DNA of 64,000 nt from Palaemon carinicauda (Eukaryota > Arthropoda > Malacostraca > Decapoda > Palaemonidae). The notes beneath the pieces are model-generated. The model saw only the letters and a list, made by a program, of their open reading frames with translations, was not told the DNA's origin and did not search any database. The position numbers and the translations under genes were made by a program. This document shows, one piece after another, positions 10,907 to 22,026 of the stretch. The DNA lies in assembly GCF_036898095.1 (NCBI RefSeq), contig NC_090735.1, positions 10,491,612 through 10,555,611 on the forward strand. The letters run 5' to 3'. Within the stretch, counting starts at the first letter, position 1. Each line of letters starts with the position of its first letter.

Positions 10907-11589
10907 GTATCCTTTTATATATAAATTATTTAACTGATATTTTAATGTTTAAAATTGTACATGCTTTGTCAGTATATTTTTTTTTCAGGAATATAATACT
11001 CATAATTGTTCTGTCTTGCATCAGATTAAGATTCAATGTTCATCTTTAAGTTTAGCCCAAGCAGGTATTACTTATACAGTAAATCCTTTTTAAGGTTTTC
11101 TAAGAAATTGCACAATACGTGAAAATGAAGCCGAAATAAATTGTGCTTGCAATTTTTAGATAGAATTTAGAATAATAATATTAAATTTAGGTAGTTTAGT
11201 TTGTATAGTTTATATCGCACACATTAATGTGCAATAAACACAAGTTATAAAGTGGCTTCTATAACTTGAATGTCTGTAGGTTTCCATATATTTACTACCA
11301 AGATCCTCGATCCAGTGATGTTGATGGGCTTACGGGGATGACAACTTGAGGCCACTACCCCCACTTCCCGGCTTGGATGATATTTGAACATCAAACCCCC
11401 CTTCACCTTGGTTAATGACTTTAATTTTAGTTGGGCTTGTCATCTAATTTAATTTTCTCTCAATTAACATGGACTTTGCATTCGACATTTGAATGACTTC
11501 ATTTATGATGAGGACACATCTTCTAAAACTTATTCATACCACATTTTTAAATAGAATTTTTGTTGAAAAAATGTAGTTACAAAGAAATG

Positions 11590-12400
11590 TCACAATACTA
11601 TTGTTGTACCCATAGCTAAACCAGATAAGGATCAGTGTGATCCGGCAACTTATAGACCTATATCCTTCACAGATAGTACTACATTGGTTACTGCTCATTT
11701 TTCCTTTGCTTACACTTACACCAAATAGTCTGGCTTATTTTCTACACATTCTCCTCCTTCCTCATACACCTGACAACACCAAGATGATTGAGAAAAATTC
11801 TTAACTCAAGGCGTAATTACTGCACTGTAATTGTTCTGTGGCTACTTTCCACTTGTTAAAGGTAGAATAGACTTAAACTATGGTAAGCAGCTTTTTCTAG
11901 GAGAATTGAAACCATTGTTCATTAGTCTTGGGCCATAGCTTCTGTACCATGGTCTTCCAGTGTATTTGGTTAGAGTTCTCTTTCTTGAGGCATACTATTC
12001 TGTCTTGTTTCCTTCCCTCACTGGGCTATTTTCCCTGTTGGAGCCCTTGGGCTTATAGCATTGTCTTTCCAACTAGGATTGTAGGTTAGCTAGTAGTAAT
12101 AATAATAACAGGTTGTTTATGAGTTTTTAGAAAAATTTGGTTAAGGCACATTTTAACTAGCCTACTTCTCTCTAAATTGCTACTAACATACCATCACAAT
12201 CAAGTGCAATAGCCAGATGTTTGACTCTTGACCCACTAATGTCCTTAAAAGACAATATCAAAAAGAGGTTTGATTAAAACCATGAATTCAATGTCCATTT
12301 TGATATACAGAAAGCTTGTGACACTGCTTGGCAATTTCATATTCATCATTAATTATATTTTTGGATTAGATGTCATCTAACCATTATTTATAATGTACTT
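11590..12400 (+). mobile_element. Decayed + strand reverse transcriptase fragment, interrupted
   Basis: Around 11600-11690 a frame reads VVPIAKPDKDQCDPATYRPI and SFTDS, the classic block preceding RT domain 1 of jockey-like LINEs. After the short repeat at 11861-12113, a frame near 12290-12345 reads VHFDIQKACDTAWQFHIHH, equivalent to the DIEKAYD(T/S) block with RT motif A. Stops and shifts are frequent. It lies beside, and in the opposite orientation to, the better preserved LINE at 12515-16130. Confidence 0.6.
11861..12113 (+). mobile_element. Short LINE head-plus-tail element, second copy
   Basis: TGGTAAGCAGC, CTTGGGCCATAGCTTCTGTA, CCATGGTCTTCCAGTGT and GAGGCATACTATTCTGTCTT match the reverse complement of 15960-16130 (the LINE leader). 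This is followed directly by CACTGGGCTATTTTCCCTGT and the TTCCAACTAGGATTGTAGGT tail with (AAT)n, which match the LINE 3' end at 12515-12650. It sits inside the older RT fragment. Confidence 0.7.
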
Positions 12401-12766
12401 TTTATCAGATCAATCTTTTTCAAACCGGTTTTGTACCTCAACATTTTTCAACTTGAAAATATATCAGATTTATGGTTTTAGGCTTTATAACCCAGCGCTG
12501 GGGCCTGAGTTGCCATTATTATTCTTATTATTATTATTACTATCCAAGCTACAACACTAGTTGGAAAAGCAAGATGCTATAAGCCCAGGGGCTCCAACAG
12601 GGAAAAATAGCCCAGTGAGGAAAGGAAATAAGGAAATAAATAAATGAAGAGAACAAATTAACAATAAATTATTCTAAAATAAGTAACAACGTCAAAACAG
12701 ACATGTCATGTATAAACTATTAACAACATCAAAAACAAATATGTCATGAATAAACTATAAAAAGAC

Positions 12767-13196
12767 TCATGTCCGCCTGGTCAACAAAAAAGCATTTGCT
12801 CCAACTTTGAACTTTTGAAGTTCTACTGATTCAACCACCCGATTAGGAAGATCATTCCACAACTTGGTAACAGCTGGAATAAAACTTCTAGAGTACTGCG
12901 TAGTATTGAGCCTCGTGATGGAGAAGGCCTGGCTATTAGAATTAACTGCCTGCCTAGTATTACGAACAGGATAGAATTGTCCAGGGAGATCTGAATGTAA
13001 AGGATGGTCAGAGTTATGAAAAATCTTATGCAACATGCATAATGAACTAATTGAACGACGGTGCTAGAGATTAATATCTAGATCAGGAATAAGAAATTTA
13101 ATAGACCGTAAGTTTCTGTCCAACAAATTAAGATGAGAATCAGCAGCTGAAGACCAGACAGGAGAACAATACTCAAAACAAGGTAGAATGAAAGAA
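12767..13196 (-). pseudogene. Frame-shifted C-terminal part of the LINE pol
   Basis: Directly after the pol stop, a different frame reads NSFILPCFEYCSPVWSSAAD, then SHLNLLDRNLRSIKFLIPDL, one TAG stop, then RRSISSLCMLHKIFHNS and PLHSDLPGQFYPVRNTRQA, ending KLWNDLPNRVVESVELQKFK. This is the usual C-terminus of Rex1/CR1-like pol proteins. One frameshift and one internal stop make this copy non-functional. Confidence 0.85.
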
Positions 13197-15713
13197 TTAA
13201 AACTTCTTCAGAATAGATTGATCACTGAAAATCTTGAAAGACTTTCTCAATAAGCCTATTTTTTGTGCAATTGAAGAAGACACAGACCTTATATGTTTCT
13301 CAAAAGTAAATTTACTGTCGAGAACCACACCTAAAATTTTGAAAGAGCCATACATATTTAAAGAAACATTATCAATACTGAGATCTGGATGTTGAGGAGC
13401 CACCGTCCTTGACCTACCTACAATCATACTTTGAGTTTTGTTAGGATTCAACTTCATACCCCATAATTTGCACCATGCACTAATTCTAGCTAAATCTCTA
13501 TTAAGGGATTCACCGACCCTAGATCTACATTCAGGGGATGGAATTGATGCAAAGAGAGTAGCATCATCTGCATATGCAACAAGCTTGTTTTCTAGGCCAA
13601 ACCACATGTCATGTGTATATAGTATGAAAAGTAATGGGCCAAGAACACTACCCTGTGGAACACCGGATATCACATTCCTATAATCACTATGGTGCCCATC
13701 AACAATAACTCTTTGAGATCTATTACTTAAAAAATCAATAATAATGCTAAGAAACGACCCACCCACTCCCAACTGTTTCAGTTTGAAAACAAGGGCCTCA
13801 TGATTAACACGGTCAAAGGCAGCACTAAAATCAAGGCCAATCATACGAACTTCCCGACCACAATCAAGGGATTTCTGTACAGCATTAGAGATTGTGAGAA
13901 GGGCATCACATGCTCCAAGGCCTTTACGAAAACCAAATTGCAAACTAGGGAGTAGATGATTACCTTCAGCAAACCTATTAAGACGTTTTGCCAGAAGACG
14001 TTCAAAAACTTTAGATAATATGGGAGTTATGGAAATTGGGCGGTAATCAGTGGGATTTGAGCTACTACAAACACATTTACATAGAGGAGTAACATTACCA
14101 ATTCTCCAACTAGTGCTAAAAGCTCCTCTTCTTGCTAACTTGCGCAAAATAACAGATAACTTTGGAGCTAAGAAATCTGCTGTCTTTATAAAAAACAAAG
14201 GAAAAATACCATTTGGGTCTACACCTCCATAAGCATCAAGGTCCACCAACAGAGCTTTAATCTCACGAGATCGAAAAGCTAAACTAGTTAGTTTAGCCTC
14301 AGGAAAACAGGAATGAGGAAGTTCAAGTTTTTCATTACTATGTTTACTGTCAAAAACATCAGCCAAAAGGGTTGCCTTTTCCTTTGGACAGTGAGTGACT
14401 GAGCTATCTGGTTTAAGTAAAGGAGGAACTGTTGCATCTACACCAAAGAGTGCAGATTTAAGGGTAGACCACCATTTATGTTCCTGAGTTGTACCAGAAA
14501 GTGTTTCTTTTATGATTAAATTGTACTCCTTTTCAGTTGAGGCATAAACTCTCTGAGCAAAAGCTCGAAGCTGAGTATAGTTGTTCCAGGTCAAATCTGA
14601 TCTGTTACCCTTCCAAAGATGATAGGCCTCCTGTTTCTCCAAATAAGCACGTCTACAATCATCATTGAACCACGGTTTGTCCTTCACTCGATACCTTAGC
14701 ACACGAGAAGGGATACGCCTATCAATTATGTTGACTAGATTCTCATTCAAAGGGACAACAGGATCTACACTATTATATAATTGTGACCAATTCAAGCACA
14801 AAAGATCATGTAAAATCCCATTCCAGTCTGCTTGAGATTTCATATAAATTTTACAAGAATATGATATATCAGGGACAGGCTGCTCAGTCTTCACTAATAA
14901 TGAAATCAAGGCATGATCAGATGTCCCGACTGGAGAACCAACCTTACTAGTTATAACGCCAGGGGAGTCAGTGTATACGAGGTCCAAGCAATTACCAGAC
15001 CTGTGAGTAGCTTCATTTATGATTTGCTCACAGCCTGATTCAGAGGCAAAGTCTAAAGCTCTTAAGCCATGGCGATCGGTAGGAGAGAGAGAACTTAACC
15101 ACTCCCTATGGTGAGCATTAAAATCACCAACAAAGACAAAAGAAGCCTTTCTATCATCTTCTTGTATCTTAGCCATAATGGTAAGAAGACAATCGAAGAT
15201 AGAATCATCTATGTCTGGATTCTGGTAGATCGAACACAAATAAAAGTTGTTATGCCTGCCACAAACTTTTATTACCTGAATCTCATGACATCCACATTGA
15301 TAGCAGGAGTTATGAGAAGCAGGGTACTCAGTCCTAATATACACCGCCATTCCCCTGGCCCTAGGGATGGCATCACGTTTCAACATTATTGGCTTCTTAA
15401 AACCAGTTATAAGGAGCTCAGATGAGTGCCTCATATTAGAAACCAAAGTTTCTGAGCACAAAGGAATATCATACTGTCTGGACGCAACTGTAAGGTCTTG
15501 GATATTTGCATGAAGACCACGAATATTGCAATACAGAAGATGACATTGACGAAATCTAGGACGTACTGGTCCCGGATTTCGCTCAATGTCTCCAGACAGC
15601 ATAAGAATTAATAGAAATAAAAAAGAGACATCATACTTAAAAACTAGATTAACATGAATTATAACCAAAACAATACGTACAGAATTATAAACAAAGTGAT
15701 TGATGATACCCAT
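13197..15713 (-). CDS. LINE pol: 2A-like leader, AP endonuclease, reverse transcriptase
   Basis: 838 residues. Residues 1-40 include a hydrophobic stretch (VSFLFLLILML, residues 29-39) followed at once by SGDIERNPGP (40-49), a 2A/CHYSEL-type motif (D-x-E-x-N-P-G-P). The APE-type endonuclease follows, with SET at 87-89, GDFN at 196-199 and SDH at 265-267. The RT domain has YRPIS at 557, LDFSAAFD near 627-634, GVPQGSVLGPLLF near 684 and the catalytic YADD at 714-717. The frame ends at TAA 13197, where homology continues in another frame, so the open frame is cut by a one-base shift. ORF1 was not recognised. Protein chemistry of the endonuclease and RT is family knowledge; the 2A activity is inferred. 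Confidence 0.9.
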   Translation of the reverse strand: MGIINHFVYNSVRIVLVIIHVNLVFKYDVSFLFLLILMLSGDIERNPGPVRPRFRQCHLLYCNIRGLHANIQDLTVASRQYDIPLCSETLVSNMRHSSELLITGFKKPIMLKRDAIPRARGMAVYIRTEYPASHNSCYQCGCHEIQVIKVCGRHNNFYLCSIYQNPDIDDSIFDCLLTIMAKIQEDDRKASFVFVGDFNAHHREWLSSLSPTDRHGLRALDFASESGCEQIINEATHRSGNCLDLVYTDSPGVITSKVGSPVGTSDHALISLLVKTEQPVPDISYSCKIYMKSQADWNGILHDLLCLNWSQLYNSVDPVVPLNENLVNIIDRRIPSRVLRYRVKDKPWFNDDCRRAYLEKQEAYHLWKGNRSDLTWNNYTQLRAFAQRVYASTEKEYNLIIKETLSGTTQEHKWWSTLKSALFGVDATVPPLLKPDSSVTHCPKEKATLLADVFDSKHSNEKLELPHSCFPEAKLTSLAFRSREIKALLVDLDAYGGVDPNGIFPLFFIKTADFLAPKLSVILRKLARRGAFSTSWRIGNVTPLCKCVCSSSNPTDYRPISITPILSKVFERLLAKRLNRFAEGNHLLPSLQFGFRKGLGACDALLTISNAVQKSLDCGREVRMIGLDFSAAFDRVNHEALVFKLKQLGVGGSFLSIIIDFLSNRSQRVIVDGHHSDYRNVISGVPQGSVLGPLLFILYTHDMWFGLENKLVAYADDATLFASIPSPECRSRVGESLNRDLARISAWCKLWGMKLNPNKTQSMIVGRSRTVAPQHPDLSIDNVSLNMYGSFKILGVVLDSKFTFEKHIRSVSSSIAQKIGLLRKSFKIFSDQSILKKF

Positions 15714-16666
15714 AGACTATAGTAAAAAGTCGGAAAAACTGGTCAACATGGAGGAGCCGATACACCATGCAAGGCTAAATACCCTCCAGGATAGCCACTT
15801 CAACTGAAGGGAGGACAGTAAGGATGGTTTTGAGAAGAAAAATAATCAGAAAAAGGAAAAGACAACCTCTTGATAAACCACCAGGCATCCATGGCCATTC
15901 TATTAAGCCTGCCCAACACACCATTTCAAAAAAACAAGAAGAAAAAAACAAAAACAAAATAAGATAGAATAGTGTGCCTGAGTGTACCCTCAAGCAAGAG
16001 AACTCCAACCCAAGACAGTGGAAGACCATGGTACAGAGGCTATGGCACTACCCAAGACAAGAGAACAGTGGTTTAATTTTGGAGTGTCCTTCTCCTAGAA
16101 GTGCTGCTTACCACAAGCACCAAAGTACATTTAAGCTAAAACCCTATTTACCCTATGTGGTAAAAAGTTAGAAGACCTTGGACAGCAAGTGGAAAAAAAG
16201 ATGCAAGAATAGAGGTAAAGTATAAGGTTGTTTAGCAAGTGCTCATAGGGACTGAAGGAAGGCTCCAAAGAGAATTGCCACAAGTTGCTGATGGCATTAT
16301 TCCCTAGAGGATTTTCAATACAAGATATGCCTCGAGGAAGTGTCTTGAACTGAACACTAATTTGTTTTAGCTATTAACAATATTACTACAAAAATACTTG
16401 GAGTTCAAAATAGTTAATATGGAGATTTTGCCATTTACTAACTATAACTCCAGTTAGTTTTAATACTGCACTGCCATTGTTTTTCTGAAAGATTAAGTTT
16501 ATCTGGCAAAAAAAAAAAAACTTCCCATCTTTTACACAAAGCCAACAGTGGTTGAAAGATCAAAATGAAGATCTTTGTTTTTACATTATCTATTGGAATT
16601 TTTTATTCCTGTATAGTTTCCGTGTTTGATATTTTACCAATACTGTACTTAAACTGTAAAGTACAT

Positions 16667-17306
16667 TTAACCTGTTAGGTGTCCAATCCGGACCACCTTG
16701 CTTTTTTTCCGGTAGCGATCATTAAACTAATGATAGTTTTTCAAAGTTACTATAAATTTTTATGCTTATAATTTGTATTTACAGTTAAATATAGGATTAT
16801 TAATTAAATAATGGATTAAAAAACAATTAATAATATTATTTTATTTCAAAAGGCTACATAATACAGAATAAAAAATACTATACATATATGCACTATTATT
16901 CTTTTGTTATTATTATCAGACTCGTCATCTAGTATTTTACTTATTTCATCTGAAGAAATATGCCTTGTATTTAGGCTGCTCCTTGTGAAAGAAGCAAGAG
17001 AAATCACCCTCTCTGTAAAAACGCCCAAAGCACACCGAAAGATAATTGGACAGTACCAGTAGTCTAATGTCAAGCGACCTTCAGAAAAAAGTTGCCAAAC
17101 ACCATAGAAGTTTCCATTTACAGCTTACATATGCTGACAGTGTTGCCAAGTGGTGTTCCCCTAATTACTATACGAGTAAACTTATCATTACATGACTGAT
17201 GACTTGAAACACACATTTAAACTAATGAACATAATATCAAGTTGAAGGTGGTACGGAGTAGATCGTGGTGAATGTATTATTACGTGGGTGACGCTTAACA
17301 GGTTAA
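16667..17306. mobile_element. piggyBac-like TTAA element, non-autonomous
   Basis: The segment is bounded by TTAA at 16667-16670 and 17303-17306. Just inside, the ends read CCTGTTAGGTGTC on the left and, in reverse complement on the right, CCTGTTAAGCGTCACCC: short imperfect terminal inverted repeats opening CCTGTTA. A - strand frame at 16846-17073 carries HISSDEISKILDDESDN, reminiscent of the acidic N-terminus of piggyBac-family transposases. At 640 bp with no catalytic domain, it is at most an internally deleted derivative. Confidence 0.65.
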
Positions 17307-17455
17307 AGTATACTTGAACCAAATTTATTAAAATTCTTTGCTTATTGAATGATCGCATACTACACAGAAAGCAAGATGTGACACACAAAACTATTTATAC
17401 ATCATTAATAATATTCAATATGTTTACACAAACTTTCCTTAACAAACCTTGCCAG

Positions 17456-17684
17456 ATCTTAAACGTTTTTCACCTTTGGAACGATGGCGTGGAAAGCTGT
17501 CTTGTACTGTTGAATTTCCCTTGGAACATCTTGATCTCTCAAAATTTGCTTCAAGTTCCACTACTTCACCTTTGTACAATTTGATAGGAGTAGCCAATCA
17601 TTCAGGAACTACATATTCTGGCCATTATACTGCCTACTGTAAACATCCCTACTCAGGTGCCTGGCATGAGTACAATGATTCAAG
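17456..17684 (+). CDS. usp2: usp2 exon with catalytic histidine box
   Basis: The acceptor TTGCCAG ends at 17455 and the donor AG|GTAAGA is at 17685. The two leading bases complete the His of VLVLHLKRFS. The peptide continues WRGKLSCTVEFPLEHLDLSK, then NHSGTTYSGHYTAYCKHPYS and GAWHEYNDS. SGHYTAYC holds the catalytic His, and the NDS segment supplies the Asn/Asp of the triad. Confidence 0.95.
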
Positions 17685-20600
17685 GTAAGATAAATAGTAA
17701 CTTTCTTCAAGATAATGCTTTTTAACTTGACATTTCTGAATATTAAAAATTTTATTAAATTTGTATATTTCCTAGCTATACAAACTTGAGTCATTTATAT
17801 GGGTTACTTCCTTTTTTTTCTACAACCAGGCAAACAAAAGAAATTGGCTTGATTTGCGCTTAACGCTTGTTTAAAGCACTTCCTCTCAGCACTCATCTGG
17901 TCAAAGACTTGCAGGGGAGTTGAGACGGGACCTTTGGTAAATGACTCGGGTTTGTATTGCTAGGAAAATACACATTCTATAAAATTTGTTAGTTTATTTC
18001 TATGTAGATATAAACTTCTGAGTCATTTATATGGGAGTCTTCCTTAGGTGGGAAGAAGTCTCGATGAAGATAAGAAATCAGCCCTTCTCTCTCGAGATAC
18101 AATTACTATTAGTAATTGCAAAAGATCAAAGTGAATTTTTTGTGAACAATGCAGCCAGCTTGTAAAAAAGCAGCGCCTTGCATTCATTTCTAGAGAATTA
18201 AAACTTTGCCTGGGTGAAGAAATATGAGCATCGTGTTGCAGGGTATCAAAATTTAAAATATATCTACTAGTATTTAACTCTAAGGCATTCTTACTTGCAT
18301 TAGGGTGGATTCCTAGTGAAAATTTGAAGTCCAATCAAGATCACCATCCTCCATTAGTGCTCATTACGTACCCTTATAATGCGGAGACATGAGAGCTTAT
18401 AGTTAGATTATTTATTGTGCAGCAACAGTAGGGCCTATAGGAAAGGTGTTCAAAGACTTTCTAACAACCTCCAGCTTTTAGAACTTGTGCTACAGAGTGG
18501 TTTTTGCAGAACGCTAATGTTGCGGCATGCCCACATAATTCGTGTGCTCGAGTGGGTCCTTGGAGACGCTTCCTCCGATTATTTATAGGTTTTCGAGATA
18601 GTTTCTCTCAAACAGAAAAAAAAATTGGAGATTATAGGCCTTACATATTGCGTTCTCTTCAAATATTAAAGCACTGCTCTTACAGGACATAGTAACATGT
18701 CATCCAGGTCATCAGTTACCACTGTGAGAGACTCGATTGATAAAGAGTCGGATCTGAGATCATTATCAACAGGATTTTGGGTTTTGGTCACAAATTCAGA
18801 AACAAAGGACAAAGATACTTCTCTCCATCCTCTTGGCAGAAGCTAAGGAAAGGAAGAAGATGGTCTTTAAGGTAAGGTCTCTGTCTAAGGCTTTATGCAT
18901 AGGTTTGTACGGGTCTTTGTTCAAGGCTCATAAGACCTTATTCATATCTCAGGAAGGGGGTTTGAGTTCTTGAGGGGCAAGACTGCTCGAAACTCCTAAT
19001 CAGAGCTGAGAGTTCACAAGAGTCGTGGAGATCCAGTCCTTTCAGTTTGAATACTTAGCTCTAGGCCGAGCAGTATCCTTTCACCGCAACGACTGAAATG
19101 GCCTTCTTGTTCCACAAGAACACCAAAAACTCTGCAATCAGGGGAATAATAGCTTTGAGTGGAGCAATATTTCCCTTGACACCAATCACAGAGGATTTTC
19201 ACTGTGCCTGGGAAACTGCTACGGAAGACTCCCGGAAATCTCCCGAAAGCTGCTTCGCAGTTGGTCTTAAAAAGCCTTTAATTTGGAGGAGATGCTGGAT
19301 ATTCTCCAGCCATGAAGGGACAGGCAATGCACAGACTAGTGGAATTTTCTTATGTGAGGTTGGCGTAGCAGGTTTGGCCATTCTGGAAGTTCTCATGGTA
19401 TTTCCCTAAGTTCCAGCATGTGTGAATACCACTCCGCTGCTGGTTAGCTTCGGGCCACTAGCATTACTTTGACTCCTTTGGATGTTCTGATTCTGTTCAG
19501 CACCTGATGAATCAGAGAGAACAGTGAGAAGGTGTACAAGTCTAGATAGTCCCATGGGTGTTGATATGCATCTTTCATCACTGCAGCTTGGTCTGTTTGT
19601 GATTCAGGTTGGTGGCGAACATCTCCAGAGATGGGGAACCCCACGATAATCACAAGTCTCTTCGCCACTAGAGGAAGCAAAGACCATTCTGAACCAACAG
19701 TCATCTTCCCGGGGTAAACCTCACCAAGAGAGAGATCGCCTGGGACTGTCTACTTGATTATCTTACCTGCTAGATTGCATAGCAGGAGAGAGGCTGTGCC
19801 TCCTCATTTGATGTAGGTCTTCATTGTGGAGTTGTCGCTCATCAACCCTTTGTCTTTGAAAAGTAGAGTAATGCTAGTTGCGCTGCTTTCATTTCCAGGA
19901 AGTCTGTGTGATAGGTCTTATCCTCTTCTGACTATAGGCTAGAGATTTTCTCTTTCCCTATGTGAGCACCCCACCCCTGGTGAGATGCATCTGTGAACAG
20001 TAAGAATTGTGGTGGAGTAGTCTGAAGGAGGTTCGCCACTAATAGCTTCTCCTCATCCAGCCACCAAAAGAAGGTCTCTTACCATCTCCTGGGGTACTTG
20101 TAGCTGCAGGGTGGTCTGAAGTCTGACCATTGGTTCTTCAGTGCCCGCTGCACAGAGTGCAGATGCAACTAACGAGTTTCTCTGAGGAGAGATGGCCTAG
20201 TACCTTCTGCAAAGGTAGGGCAGGAAGGGGATTTAATTTCAGAAAGATTGATGCCAATACTCTGAACCTCGAGATTCTGTTGGCTGAAGGAAAGGCTTTG
20301 GCTTGAACTTGTCTATGTCCATACCTAGATAACTGAAGGTCTGCTGGGGGATGAGACTGGACTTCTGCAGATTCAGTTGGATCCCTAACTCCTTGCACAG
20401 ATACAGAAGTAGGTCTGTCTTTTAGTGGGAGAGCTCAGGATTCTACTAGAAGCCAGATGTCCAGGTACCTCAGGAGCCTGATGCCATGGCATGAGCCCAG
20501 GGTAAAACAAGGGCAAAGATCTTGGTGAAAACTTAAGGAGCTGTTAATAGGCCGAAGCACAGTACCCTGAACTGAAAAAATTTTGTCTTGAAAGGGAATC

Positions 20601-21875
20601 CTTAGGAACCTCCTTGAGGGTGGATGGGGACCAGAAAATAGACGTCTTTCAGGTCTATGGTTGGAAGGTGTTGGGGACTTTATTTTAAACCTCATCTGTA
20701 GTATAGAAGTTCAAAAGGGAGATATTCATGACGTGGCTCCAATCTCCCATCAGCTTCTACCAGGAAGCCTGGAGAGTCATCCGAGACTTTCTCTATTAAA
20801 AGTAGGTCTTTTACTGACCCTTTTAAATAGTATTGTTGGATGGTCAGAGGAGGCGGACAGTCTATGAAGGGAATTCAATACCCTGAATGAATGCAGGACT
20901 TATACCATCCAAGGGTTGGCGCTTAAGTCCTGCCACCTTTGCCAAGAGCTTTGTAGGCATCTCCCCACTGGTGGTAAGCTTGGGGATATGCCCTCCCTAG
21001 CGTGAACTTCTACGACCTCGTCCATCTCGACTGGAGAAAAGTCCTCTCCGACGAAAGTTAGGTCTAGGGTTCTGCCTCCTGGGCTGTTGTGCATCTGTTG
21101 GAGGGAGAAGTCATCTCTGTTGGGGAACTGGCCTAAAAGGCTAGTTTCTGGGGAGTAAGCAACTAAAGTGCCACTACTCTGCTTAACATAGGTCTTTGTC
21201 CTAACCACTATACCTTTTCAACCCGCCCCTCAGCCAGTACACCGAGTTGCCACTTTGACCTTTGCTAAGGGCTTGCCGGTGGGTTGAGGTGGGGAGTAAA
21301 ATCCTGGCATGTCAATACACTTGGACCTGGTAGAGTTGTGGTAATGTTGATTCCATTCCTACCACCTTCCAACAACTGAGAACAGGATCTTATTAGTTAG
21401 GCAGAAGAGCGAGATAGAGCCTATATCCTCAGAAGGTCGGAAGGATATGATGAGACAACGTACAGTATGGTTAATTAGGAGTGTCCTTCATCATATCCAT
21501 CCTCCCTCTCGTAAGGAGAATGGGGAATATACTTCTATATCTGATTTGTTTCTCGGTATGGAAGCTCACCCACAAAAACTGAACATTCATTCCTGCAAAT
21601 AATGGAAAGACTGTTGGACCCCAAAGGAAGGGAAGTAAGAGGGACAGCCACCTCATCCAAGATAAAATCACAATTGTTACCTTAGACAAAAAAGGTCTCG
21701 GTGAAAACTTTTCTAAAAAAAACTGATGGGTATACTTCCATGGATAGTGAGTTGGAGAGGTTTCTTGGCACTTGTGCCACTGACTGGTTTTTCTAGGGTA
21801 AATATGATAGTCTGGCTTTGTGTGGTCACGTCCAGAGTGGTCGTCTCATCCCCTTGTGGGAGCGCTTCTTTCATT

Positions 21876-22026
21876 ACTCCATGAAGCTAGAACAAAAAAG
21901 TTTCAGGATCTCATTCCTTTTTTCATGTTGAAGAAAGGGTCATAAAGGGGGCCATTATAATCCTTCATTCAACACGAAAAGAGGAATGAGAGATCCTGAA
22001 ACTGTTTTGTTTTGGCTTCATGGAAG
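21876..22026. repeat. Long near-perfect hairpin
   Basis: The arms 21876-21950 and 21953-22026 are largely reverse complementary: CCATGAAGC...AACAAAA...GTTTCAGGATCTC on the left mirrors GAGATCCTGAAAC...TTTTGTT...GCTTCATGG on the right, with almost no loop. There are scattered mismatches and small indels. Confidence 0.8.

Larger units (their letters stand above)
12515..16130 (-). mobile_element. Nearly full-length non-LTR retrotransposon (Rex1/CR1-like)
   Basis: Reading on the - strand: a leader of about 420 nt (16130-15714), a pol ORF, its C-terminal domain in a shifted frame (12767-13036), and a 3' end of about 250 nt finishing in ATT-repeat sequence (AAT-type tail on its sense strand) at 12515-12540. 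It inserted into the usp2 intron in antisense. Truncated relatives at 5622-5884 and 11861-12113 define the same ends. Confidence 0.88.

Noticed and set aside
13438..15425. + strand frames opposite the LINE pol
   Set aside because: They are antisense shadows of a confirmed endonuclease/RT frame.
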